Positions 1 to 5,104 of a stretch of DNA of 6,124 bases are shown one piece after another (position 1 is the first letter of the stretch; every line of letters starts with the position of its first letter). The stretch is from JAYPWI01 sp038135065 (GTDB lineage Bacteria; Actinomycetota; Acidimicrobiia; Acidimicrobiales; Poriferisodalaceae). The position numbers were made by a program, and so were the translations under genes. The stretch lies in assembly GCA_038135065.1 (NCBI GenBank), contig JAYPWI010000070.1, positions 1 to 6,124 on the forward strand, read 5' to 3'. The notes under the pieces were generated by a model, which was given only the letters and a program-made list of their open reading frames with translations, had not been told where the DNA came from and searched no databases.

Positions 1-213
1 GGCACGGACAAGGGGCCGTCGCTTCGCTCGATCATCTACGAGCCTGGCCATCATTCCGATGAGAGTTTCCGCAACGCGATCATCAACGGTGCCCGTCAGC
101 ATCATTGGTCCTTTGGCGACATGCCGCCCGTCGAGGGCTTGTCCGATGAGGACGTCGAGTTGGTGATTGCCTTCGTGCGGGCTGAACAGCAGCGGCTGGG
201 ATTCGAGGACTGA
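1..213 (+). CDS. c-type cytochrome, C-terminal 70 residues (5' end outside window)
   Basis: The frame is open from base 1 to a TGA at 211-213. The visible 70 residues begin GTDKGPSL, which is what normally follows the CxxCH heme-binding motif in class I cytochromes c. They continue with an EPGHHSDESF segment and a WSFGDMPPV loop. Met41 of the visible part is the likely axial heme ligand, and the chain closes with the C-terminal helix (LSDEDVELVIAFVRAEQ) typical of the fold. The CxxCH itself and any signal peptide lie off the left edge, so heme attachment is inferred. Such proteins carry electrons on the outer face of the membrane. The gene converges on the hydratase gene with only 12 nt between stop codons, so it is not part of the minus-strand operon. 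Whether it is a single-domain cytochrome or the end of a larger oxidase subunit cannot be seen. Confidence 0.8.
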   Translation, partial: GTDKGPSLRSIIYEPGHHSDESFRNAIINGARQHHWSFGDMPPVEGLSDEDVELVIAFVRAEQQRLGFED

Positions 214-225
214 TGGCCGACCGGA

Positions 226-1005
226 TCAGGAGAAGCTGACCGACACTGATCCCAGGCCGTCGAAGACAGCCTCCACCGACTGTCCGGCGGCAGCTTCGAA
301 CACGTCGGTGACCACCCCGGTGGTCACCAGGTCGCCCGCTCTGAGTTGCCGGCCGAAGCGGGGTAATTCGTCGGCCAGCCAGGCGAGGACGTTCAGCGGG
401 TGTCCGAGGACGTTGGCTCCTGTCCCCGATGTGACGACACCACCGTCGCAGGTCACCGTCACGTCGACCGTGGCAAGATCGTGCTCGGCCCACTGCGTGA
501 CGGCGTCGCCGTGGATCCACCAGCCGTGAATGGCGTTGTCCGCTGCGATGGACAGGGCCCCGACCGACCAGTCGGCGTAGCGGTAGTCGACGATCTCGAT
601 CGCCGGGATCACCGCCTCGACATAGGGTGCGATCGACGTTGCGGAGTGGCCTCCAGGCGCTGGTGCCACATCAGATGCCACCCGGATCCCGAATTCGGCT
701 TCGATCACCCGGTGGGTGAAGTCATCGGCAGCCAGCACGACTCCCGATTCCGACGTCGTGTGCTCCATCAGCCGTCCGAACACGGGTCGATCGATCCGGA
801 GTGCTTCCTGGGCGATCCGACTGGTGCATGCGCACTTGTACCCGATGGCCTGCCGACCTGAGGGTAGGAGCCCCTCGACCACCCGAGCCTGGATGGCGTA
901 CGCGTCGGCTAGATCGCTCGGCCGTTGGCCCGGCGGGAGGTCTGGCTCGGTTCGGAATGCACGGCGCATGTCGAGCAGGGTGGCTGCCGCCTCGGCATGA
1001 TTCAT
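226..1005 (-). CDS. 2-keto-4-pentenoate hydratase family enzyme (MhpD/HpcG/DmpH-like, FAA-hydrolase fold)
   Basis: The 259-residue product has the usual length of the family that hydrates 2-hydroxypenta-2,4-dienoate or 2-oxohept-3-ene-1,7-dioate, or decarboxylates 4-oxalocrotonate, in meta-cleavage of aromatics. Diagnostic segments are present in order: GYK at 55-57; the metal-binding pair Glu102 and Glu104 (IEAEFGIRV) with a third ligand Glu137 in PAIEIVDYRY, which match E106/E108/E139 of MhpD in spacing; the ADNA segment at 155-158; and GTGANVLGHPLNVLAWLA at 194-211 followed by LRAGDLVTTG. All metal ligands are intact, so the enzyme should be active. The exact substrate cannot be decided, because no ring-cleavage dioxygenase, aldolase or dehydrogenase partner is in view. 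The ATG start has an AGGA about 7 nt upstream. It lies 42 nt after the membrane-protein gene, probably on the same transcript. The KCACTS stretch carries two cysteines where many relatives have KIGLTS. Confidence 0.88.
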   Translation of the reverse strand: MNHAEAAATLLDMRRAFRTEPDLPPGQRPSDLADAYAIQARVVEGLLPSGRQAIGYKCACTSRIAQEALRIDRPVFGRLMEHTTSESGVVLAADDFTHRVIEAEFGIRVASDVAPAPGGHSATSIAPYVEAVIPAIEIVDYRYADWSVGALSIAADNAIHGWWIHGDAVTQWAEHDLATVDVTVTCDGGVVTSGTGANVLGHPLNVLAWLADELPRFGRQLRAGDLVTTGVVTDVFEAAAGQSVEAVFDGLGSVSVSFS

Positions 1006-1047
1006 GAGCTGATCCTATGCCCGAAGGTCAGGCCTAGATCGTTCGGG

Positions 1048-1464
1048 TCAGGCGTTCTCTGCGAAGTGCAGGGCCGCCCCTGCAGCTGCTGCAAGGGCTG
1101 CGATCGTGCCCAGGAACAGGCCGATGCCGCGCCCGGCGGTCAGGCCGAGCGCCGACTCGCCGATCAACAGTTTGAGCACCACGAGCGCAGCTCCCACCCC
1201 TGTTGCGATGAGCAGGTTGAGCGGGTTGAGTGCGGGGGGTAGCGAGGCGTCCGGCTTTGTTGCCCCTACGACGTGCACGACGGCCACTGCGATGAACAGG
1301 ATCAGAGGGATCAGCCCCCACAGTGCGCCGATGTCGAAGCCGTTGCCGCTGACACTGAAGCCGCCAGATCCGAACGTGAACCAGGGGAGGAACATGGCGA
1401 TCAGGAACAGGAGTGTTCCACCGGCCACGATTTTTTGTCCGTTCCCGAGCTTGTTGAAGTCCAT
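1048..1464 (-). CDS. small four-helix integral membrane protein, function unknown
   Basis: The product is 138 residues starting MDFNKLGNGQ. I chose the ATG at 1464 rather than an upstream in-frame start at 1665, because the upstream part is antisense to the end of the oxygenase gene and reads as low-complexity shadow. A GGGGG at 1475-1471, 6 nt before this ATG, can act as the ribosome site. Four hydrophobic helices are evident: about residues 12-30 (ending FLPWFTF), 48-67, 82-101 and 112-133. A Gly/Ser-rich loop (GSGGFSVSGNGF) follows the first helix. The FLPWF end of helix 1 plus a glycine-rich extracytoplasmic loop is a pattern I associate with small uncharacterised actinobacterial membrane proteins. 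I recognise no catalytic or transport motif. It lies 76 nt after the TauD-like gene and 42 nt before the hydratase gene on the same strand, so cotranscription with either is possible. No function is assigned. Confidence 0.8.
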   Translation of the reverse strand: MDFNKLGNGQKIVAGGTLLFLIAMFLPWFTFGSGGFSVSGNGFDIGALWGLIPLILFIAVAVVHVVGATKPDASLPPALNPLNLLIATGVGAALVVLKLLIGESALGLTAGRGIGLFLGTIAALAAAAGAALHFAENA

Positions 1465-1489
1465 CAGATACCCCCGTAGCAATGGAACA

Positions 1490-1517
1490 ACCGTACTGAA
1501 TTCTGGCCGGCCGTGAA
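1490..1517 (-). promoter_or_regulatory. weak candidate promoter for the membrane-protein gene
   Basis: In the 76-nt gap after the TauD-like gene, reading the minus strand, TTCACG (1517-1512) is followed after 16 nt by TACGGT (1495-1490). The second hexamer fits the actinobacterial TANNNT -10 pattern, and the first matches TTGACA at four of six positions. A start point just downstream would give a leader of roughly 20 nt before the ATG at 1464. The match is modest and could be chance. Its presence would mean that the membrane protein and hydratase can be expressed apart from the oxygenase cassette. Confidence 0.2.
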
Positions 1518-1540
1518 GCGGATCGCTGCGCTCGGAGCGG

Positions 1541-2494
1541 CTATGGCGCTGATGGGCGCTGCCCGTCGAGCCAAAGGCGCAGCATGAGGCGGGGTGCGGT
1601 GGGATCGTCCCGGTAGGCGGTCCGGTCGTGGGCGATGGTCCTGTTGTCGGCGAAGAGCATGTCACCGGAGGTCATGTCGAATTCGACGGCGTGTCGTGGG
1701 TCTTCGAGTGCTACGTCGAGGGCGTCGAAGGCGGCGATGTCCATCGCGTCGAGGGGTGTCGAGAGGTGCTCGTGCGCCCGTTCGATCCAGAAGCGCATGT
1801 ACCGCATGGCAAGGGGAGTTCCAGGGCGAAAGACAGGGAATGCGTTGGCAGCAATTGACTCCCGAGAGCGGTTGCCTCCAGGAGTGACGACGTCACGGGC
1901 GAAGGGTCGGTACAGGCGTTCCAAGAGCTCGATGCCGGACTGCCGCACGGTTTCGTGTGCCGTGCCCGCAGACACGACCCTGGTCCGACCACCCTGTGGG
2001 GCGGGGCGCACACATGCGAGACCGATCACGGCGGGCCACACGTCCTTCCCTGACGAGTCGGTGTGCATCCCTGTCGATTCTCGGGTTTGGGACACGGGAA
2101 TCGGGTTGTCGCGATAGGACCGCTGGGAATCGACCACGTCGTAGAGCCGCCCGTAGGTGTCGATGGTCGTCCCGATGCGGAGGCCGATGGCCAGGTACAC
2201 GAGCCGCAGAGAAGGCTCGTCGAGGGCGTCGAGGCCGCGGATCCACGCAATGCCGAACCCCTGTTCGAGTTCGGTGGCCACCCGGGTTGCGAGTTCGTCG
2301 ATGGCCGGCGTCTCGATGACCCCCACGTGGAGGTCGTCGACGGGATCCTTCGTGCTCTGGGCCCATCGGGCCAGACGCCGAGCATCGGCAATGACCCCCG
2401 GTCCGACCTCGAGTCGCCAGCGATCGTTCGACTCGAGGTCGGACGCGGTCCAGCACAGCGGGCCGAGTGCGTCGGCAGCGACGGGGGCCGACAC
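1541..2494 (-). CDS. TauD/TfdA-family Fe(II)/2-oxoglutarate-dependent oxygenase
   Basis: The product is 317 residues from a GTG start at 2494 that overlaps the methyltransferase stop by one base (TAGTG). The frame stays open far upstream, but that part is antisense-like shadow over the methyltransferase. The fold's iron triad is visible: His144 and Asp146 in GMHTDSS, and His289 in NRTIAHDRTAY. The 2-oxoglutarate-binding arginine is Arg302 or, more likely, Arg306 in the terminal RLMLRLWLDG. The central VIGLACVRPAPQGGRTRVVS segment is the usual sheet after the HxD motif. Because the HxD aspartate is kept, the protein should be a hydroxylase, desaturase or related oxygenase, not a halogenase, in which this residue is Ala or Gly. 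Its length and the RLWL ending resemble family members found in secondary-metabolite and amino-acid tailoring clusters more than taurine dioxygenase itself. It is the third gene of the coupled HDO-methyltransferase-oxygenase set. The substrate is unknown. Confidence 0.87.
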   Translation of the reverse strand: MSAPVAADALGPLCWTASDLESNDRWRLEVGPGVIADARRLARWAQSTKDPVDDLHVGVIETPAIDELATRVATELEQGFGIAWIRGLDALDEPSLRLVYLAIGLRIGTTIDTYGRLYDVVDSQRSYRDNPIPVSQTRESTGMHTDSSGKDVWPAVIGLACVRPAPQGGRTRVVSAGTAHETVRQSGIELLERLYRPFARDVVTPGGNRSRESIAANAFPVFRPGTPLAMRYMRFWIERAHEHLSTPLDAMDIAAFDALDVALEDPRHAVEFDMTSGDMLFADNRTIAHDRTAYRDDPTAPRLMLRLWLDGQRPSAP

Positions 2495-3264
2495 TAGGCA
2501 TCCAGCCGGAACAGCAGGTGGAGTGGGTAGCCCTCGAGAGGGCCGAAGAACTCGGGATCGAGGCCGAGATGCTCCTCGGTTACCGCGAGTTCGACGATCG
2601 CAGGCAGGCTCGTGAAACCGGCTTCGGTGAGTGATGCGAAGTAGTCGGTCAGGGTCTTGTGGACACAGCGAACGTGGACAGGTTCCCCGTCTCGGCGCCA
2701 GATCTGACCCTCGTAGGTCTGATCGGCGCCGGCGAGGTAGGACACCCCGCCCGTGTCGAAGTAGAACGGGGCGCGGCCAGTGCGCATGTACGGAAAGCAG
2801 GGGTGGGGCACGGTGAAGACGAAGCGGCCGCCCGGCGCGAGCACTCGACGAACCTCCGTCAGGACACGGGTCATCTCCGCCCGGGTCAAGTAGTTGAACA
2901 AGAACACAGCCATGATCCGGTCGAAGTTCGCTCGCGGGTAATCGGCGTATGTGGCCGCGTCGGCGGTCTCGAAGACCATCTCGCACCGGCTGTCTCGCGG
3001 GACGGCCGCGTTGGCGTTCGCCACCATCTCGGCCGAGACGTCCACCCCGAACACCGACGCAGCTCCGAGAGCGGCCGCTTGCCGGGCCACGTAGCCCTCC
3101 CCGCAGCCCAGGTCGAGAACATGGCAGCCACCGAGCGGTCCGAGTTCGTCGAGCACTCTCGGTCGGGCCGTGAAGTCGCTCAACATCACCCGTTCGTCCC
3201 GAGCCCAACTCGTGGCCTGGCCGTCGTAGATCTCAGCCGTTGAACGTCGGTCGAGCTCGGTCAC
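2494..3264 (-). CDS. class I SAM-dependent methyltransferase
   Basis: The product is 256 residues from a GTG at 3264 whose GTGA overlaps the stop of the upstream HDO gene by 4 nt. The open frame continues upstream, but only as shadow. SAM-binding motif I is VLDLGCGEG at 49-57. The acidic residue that contacts the ribose is Asp75 in VFGVDVS. The post-core motif (RVLAPGGRFVFTVPHPCF) spans about 140-157 and is typical of small-molecule methyltransferases of the Methyltransf_11/25 type. The HPCF element and the following aromatic stretch (PYMRTGRAPFYFDTGG) occur in many uncharacterised N-, O- or C-methyltransferases acting on small metabolites. There is no DNA-, RNA- or protein-methylase motif such as NPPY. 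Tight coupling between the two oxygenases suggests that it modifies the same small molecule or protects an intermediate with a methyl group. The acceptor cannot be inferred from the sequence. Confidence 0.88.
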   Translation of the reverse strand: MTELDRRSTAEIYDGQATSWARDERVMLSDFTARPRVLDELGPLGGCHVLDLGCGEGYVARQAAALGAASVFGVDVSAEMVANANAAVPRDSRCEMVFETADAATYADYPRANFDRIMAVFLFNYLTRAEMTRVLTEVRRVLAPGGRFVFTVPHPCFPYMRTGRAPFYFDTGGVSYLAGADQTYEGQIWRRDGEPVHVRCVHKTLTDYFASLTEAGFTSLPAIVELAVTEEHLGLDPEFFGPLEGYPLHLLFRLDA

Positions 3265-4058
3265 GAAACCCCTCCGTGGTGAGGTGGCAGCCGACCGACA
3301 GCCCGTTCGAGGAGGCGGTCCCAAGCAGCAGCGCGAAGCTCGAGGGCGGACAGCATGCCGTGGCGCAGATCGCGGCGGCCCTGTGCGTTCTGGGCGAGAT
3401 CGACGGCGACGCCCCGTAGGGCGGCACCGTGTCCGTCGTCGATCTCGGTATGCAGGACGAAGAAGACGGTGTCGGCCCCGTCGATCGCAGGGAGATGATC
3501 GAGGGAGGCGACGATGTGACGGTAGAGGCTGGGCACCACTAGCTCGGTGGCCAGTCCGAGAGCGCCGATGGCGCGAGCGGCCGACCCCTGCGTGATCAGT
3601 TCGACGAGTCGTCGACCCCATGCCATGACGGTCGGGTCGGGCGTTGTCTCGGGCTGCCCTCGGGTCACCGCATCGACGAAGCGTTGGAACAGTGCGGGGT
3701 GGGGGACATCACGAATCCAGTCGGCCCGCACCCCGAGGGTGGCCAGGTGGTCGAGGGCCTCGTCGTCGTAGCGTCCCTGCTCTTCGGCAACGTTGGACTC
3801 GAGCACCATTCGGTGGTGCGGAGCTTCGAGCTTGGCGATGGTGGCGCGAACGTAGGTGGGGAAATCCGACGAGTAGGCCAGGTAGTGATGGGCGAAATCG
3901 GCGACCGCCCAACCGTGATCAGGGAGTTGGCCCGACTCGAGCGCGTCGAGGTACGGGTGGCGAACCGCTCGATGAGCGTGGGCGAGCGCCTCCAGTTCCT
4001 CCACGGCTCGGCCCGCGGAGTCGTGTCGCTTGGCAGTGTCGATCTGGTCGCTGTTCAT
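3261..4058 (-). CDS. heme-oxygenase-like diiron oxidase / TENA-PqqC-fold iron-containing redox enzyme
   Basis: The product is 265 residues, all helical in character, and resembles the iron-containing redox enzyme family that includes UndA, BesC and CADD as well as TENA and PqqC relatives. The clearest signature is HTEIDDGH at 203-210. It gives His203, Asp207 and His210 with the H-x3-D-x2-H spacing of the last metal-binding helix in diiron members (for example CADD H174/D178/H181). Other candidate ligands are Glu92/Glu93 in NVAEEQG, His104 in ALDHLATLG, and Glu172 in GLATELVVPSLY. Known members bind two irons and O2 to cleave or desaturate amino or fatty acids, or to oxidise nitrogen; which chemistry applies here is unknown. 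The ATG at 4058 is preceded by AGG 6 nt upstream. It is the first gene of the three-gene coupled set. A cofactorless PqqC-like or TENA hydrolase role is less likely, given the intact HxxxDxxH. Confidence 0.8.
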   Translation of the reverse strand: MNSDQIDTAKRHDSAGRAVEELEALAHAHRAVRHPYLDALESGQLPDHGWAVADFAHHYLAYSSDFPTYVRATIAKLEAPHHRMVLESNVAEEQGRYDDEALDHLATLGVRADWIRDVPHPALFQRFVDAVTRGQPETTPDPTVMAWGRRLVELITQGSAARAIGALGLATELVVPSLYRHIVASLDHLPAIDGADTVFFVLHTEIDDGHGAALRGVAVDLAQNAQGRRDLRHGMLSALELRAAAWDRLLERAVGRLPPHHGGVS

Positions 4059-4383
4059 TCAATGCCTGCAGCTCGAAGCGGCCAACACGTCCCAATCGTC
4101 ACCCAGGAGGCACTTGTGAGCCTTTCTGCCGTCGACCTCGGTCGATGAGGCAGGGGTTCAGCTCAATAGGTGCCTGGTCGGGAACTCGATATCTCGGAGG
4201 AGGTGCTTGGCTGGGCTCAGGGGGGATGGAGCATCCCGACAATGCTCAGGTAGCAGCCGACGGTGACCTCGAGCGGGCCGAGTTCCCGGAAAGTTACACC
4301 GGCGGGTGCTGCGATCGAGCGAACGGACCGTCGGACGGGCTGACCCCGTCGGGGGAGCACGCCCCAACTCACCTGCAGAACCG
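4059..4383. other. intergenic region upstream of the HDO operon; no convincing gene, several hairpins
   Basis: No frame here reads like a protein. The long plus-strand frame through it (3644-4642) has no coding character and overlaps antisense into the HDO gene. What is visible is structure. Two mutually exclusive hairpins occur at 4223-4247: GGGATG/CATCCC with a 3-nt loop, against GAGCAT/ATGCTC with a 7-nt loop. GCTCAGG is directly repeated at 4215-4221 and 4244-4250. A GACGGG/CCCGTC hairpin spans 4334-4350, and a GGGG/CCCC hairpin spans 4351-4365. A 14-nt palindrome, TCGACC-TC-GGTCGA, lies at 4132-4145. I could not match the region to a known riboswitch or to a tRNA. It is likely to be the leader and promoter region of the minus-strand operon. 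Confidence 0.5.
4116..4148 (+). CDS. possible 10-residue peptide with perfect Shine-Dalgarno
   Basis: AGGAGG at 4105-4110 is followed 5 nt later by GTG and ten codons (MSLSAVDLGR), then TGA. The ribosome site is better than that of most annotated genes in this window. The frame is too short to judge by composition. It could be a leader peptide, the surviving start of a lost gene, or chance. It points away from the HDO operon and lies 58 nt from the HDO start codon. No obvious continuation exists in another frame that would show a simple frameshift. Confidence 0.22.
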   Translation: MSLSAVDLGR

Positions 4384-4413
4384 AAAACCCGGCGCCAGGG
4401 GGAGGCGCCGGGT
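4384..4413 (-). terminator. Rho-independent terminator
   Basis: A perfect 10-bp GC-rich stem (4413-4404 with 4396-4387, closing A-T at its base) with a 7-nt C-rich loop is followed on the minus strand by TTTTCGG. The T-run is present only in that direction, since the plus strand continues CATCGG, so it terminates transcription coming from higher coordinates. No minus-strand protein gene ends here, which is the main reason to suspect a small RNA or an attenuated leader upstream. Confidence 0.75.
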
Positions 4414-4484
4414 CATCGGTGGCGGTCCGGCGGGGGAACCGACCGCTCTACTGGGCGGAGGTGGTGAGGGGGATCACCGCCGCA
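4384..4484 (-). ncRNA. candidate 6C-like small RNA: three hairpins with CCCCC loops
   Basis: Read on the minus strand, three hairpins follow each other. The first pairs 4478-4474 with 4467-4463 (GGTGA/TCACC) around a UCCCCC loop. The second pairs 4446-4439 with 4430-4422 (8 bp, one bulge) around an 8-nt loop, UUCCCCCG. The third pairs 4413-4404 with 4396-4387 (10 bp, perfect) around UCCCCCU and is followed by TTTT. Every loop shows exactly five cytosines preceded by U. The known actinobacterial 6C RNA family is defined by two stem-loops with C-rich loops ahead of a terminator, and its C-loops base-pair with G-rich mRNA leaders; this element has the same plan with one C fewer per loop. The 5' end is approximate. 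A weak -10-like TACGAC at 4495-4490 would start transcription near 4484. The alternative is a structured, terminating leader of the HDO operon. Confidence 0.5.
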
Positions 4485-4516
4485 AAGAGGTCGTATCCAG
4501 CCGGGCCGAATCTGAA

Positions 4517-4543
4517 ACATGGATAACGCACTTTTTTCCATGT
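4517..4543. promoter_or_regulatory. inverted repeat in the AT-richest patch upstream of the SRPBCC gene
   Basis: ACATGGA (4517-4523) and TCCATGT (4537-4543) form a perfect 7-bp inverted repeat with a 13-nt centre containing a run of six T. A third CATG follows at 4545-4548. The site is in the most AT-rich stretch of the gap, between the putative small RNA (minus) and the SRPBCC gene (plus), where a shared operator or promoter would be expected. No recognised regulator motif was matched. Confidence 0.3.
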
Positions 4544-4615
4544 CCATGCAACAACGCCCACGACGAGGAGGGCACGGGTTCAGTACTGTCACCACCATTA
4601 CCGGGCTGCGCTCCG

Positions 4616-4622
4616 AAGGAGG
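4616..4622 (+). promoter_or_regulatory. strong ribosome binding site that fixes the SRPBCC start
   Basis: AAGGAGG lies 6 nt before the GTG at 4629. In-frame alternatives at GTG 4635 and ATG 4644 are too far away, so the GTG at 4629 is preferred. Confidence 0.75.
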
Positions 4623-4628
4623 ACCAAC

Positions 4629-5102
4629 GTGACAGTGCATGACATGTACCTCGAACACACCATCGAGATTTCTGCTTCGCCGCAGGCGTTGTACGACATG
4701 GTCGCAGACGTCGCTCGCATGGGGGAGTGGAGCCCCGAGAACATCGGGGGAACCTGGGTCGATGGGGCGTCGGGTCGGGTGGGTGACTGGTTCGAGGGAC
4801 GGAACCGCATCGGGGACTACGAGTGGACGGTGACGTGTGAGGTGACCGCGGCGGAGCCAGGTGAGGTGTTCGAGTGGGTGGCCGGGGCCGGCGTGGAGGG
4901 CGGGCCCTTCGTCCGGTGGACCTACCGATTCGCAGGGGCTGAGGGCGGATCGACCGTGGTGACCGAGACCTATGACGTCGAAGTACTTCCCCCAGCCCTC
5001 GCCTCTCGCACCCCAGATCAGTTGGAGCAGCGCAAGGCCCAGGTCAGCGTTGCGATGCAGGCGACGCTGGCTGCGCTGAAGGAAGCTGCCGAGGCGAGCT
5101 GA
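4629..5102 (+). CDS. SRPBCC (START/polyketide-cyclase-like) family protein
   Basis: The product is 157 residues, the normal size for a single SRPBCC domain. The pattern is the family's: an amphipathic first strand (YLEHTIEISASPQALYDMVADVARMGEWSPE, about 7-37) with the xxMGEWSPE turn after helix 1; a W-V-D strand; a DWFEGRNRIGDYEWTVTCEVTAAEPGEVFEW sheet; WTYRF near residue 97; and a long C-terminal helix from about 129 that closes the hydrophobic cavity. Members bind lipids, polyketides or other hydrophobic ligands, or cyclise them. No catalytic residue set is recognisable, so ligand binding or a cyclase/dehydratase role cannot be separated. A perfect Shine-Dalgarno fixes the GTG start. A -10-like TACTGT lies at 4584-4589 without a good -35. 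The gene is divergent from the HDO operon and converges on the secreted-protein gene with a 2-nt gap between stop codons. Confidence 0.85.
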   Translation: MTVHDMYLEHTIEISASPQALYDMVADVARMGEWSPENIGGTWVDGASGRVGDWFEGRNRIGDYEWTVTCEVTAAEPGEVFEWVAGAGVEGGPFVRWTYRFAGAEGGSTVVTETYDVEVLPPALASRTPDQLEQRKAQVSVAMQATLAALKEAAEAS

Positions 5103-5104
5103 AC

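Noticed and set aside
1541..2494. Fe/2OG halogenase (BesD/SyrB2 type) next to a BesC-like protein
   Set aside because: The HTD motif keeps the aspartate that halogenases replace by Ala or Gly, so halide binding at iron is not expected.
2495..3208. Upstream extension of the TauD-like frame (to give 555 residues)
   Set aside because: It lies wholly inside the methyltransferase gene on the same strand and is Arg-rich shadow. The GTG at 2494, overlapping the methyltransferase stop, explains the true start.
4150..4235. tRNA-like start (GGTTCAGCTCAATAGGT resembles a D-arm box A)
   Set aside because: No matching D-stem, no anticodon arm and no GGTTCGA-type T-loop at the right distance; a cloverleaf cannot be folded.
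4414..4510. c-di-AMP (ydaO) riboswitch on the plus strand, suggested by GCGGGGGAACCGA
   Set aside because: Only this one segment resembles the consensus. The other conserved blocks are absent or out of order, and the T-run shows the structured RNA to be on the minus strand.
3644..4642. 332-residue plus-strand open frame across the intergenic gap
   Set aside because: Its first 400 bases are antisense to the HDO gene. The rest reads as Gly/Arg/Pro-rich composition without domains and runs through the terminator hairpins into the SRPBCC start.
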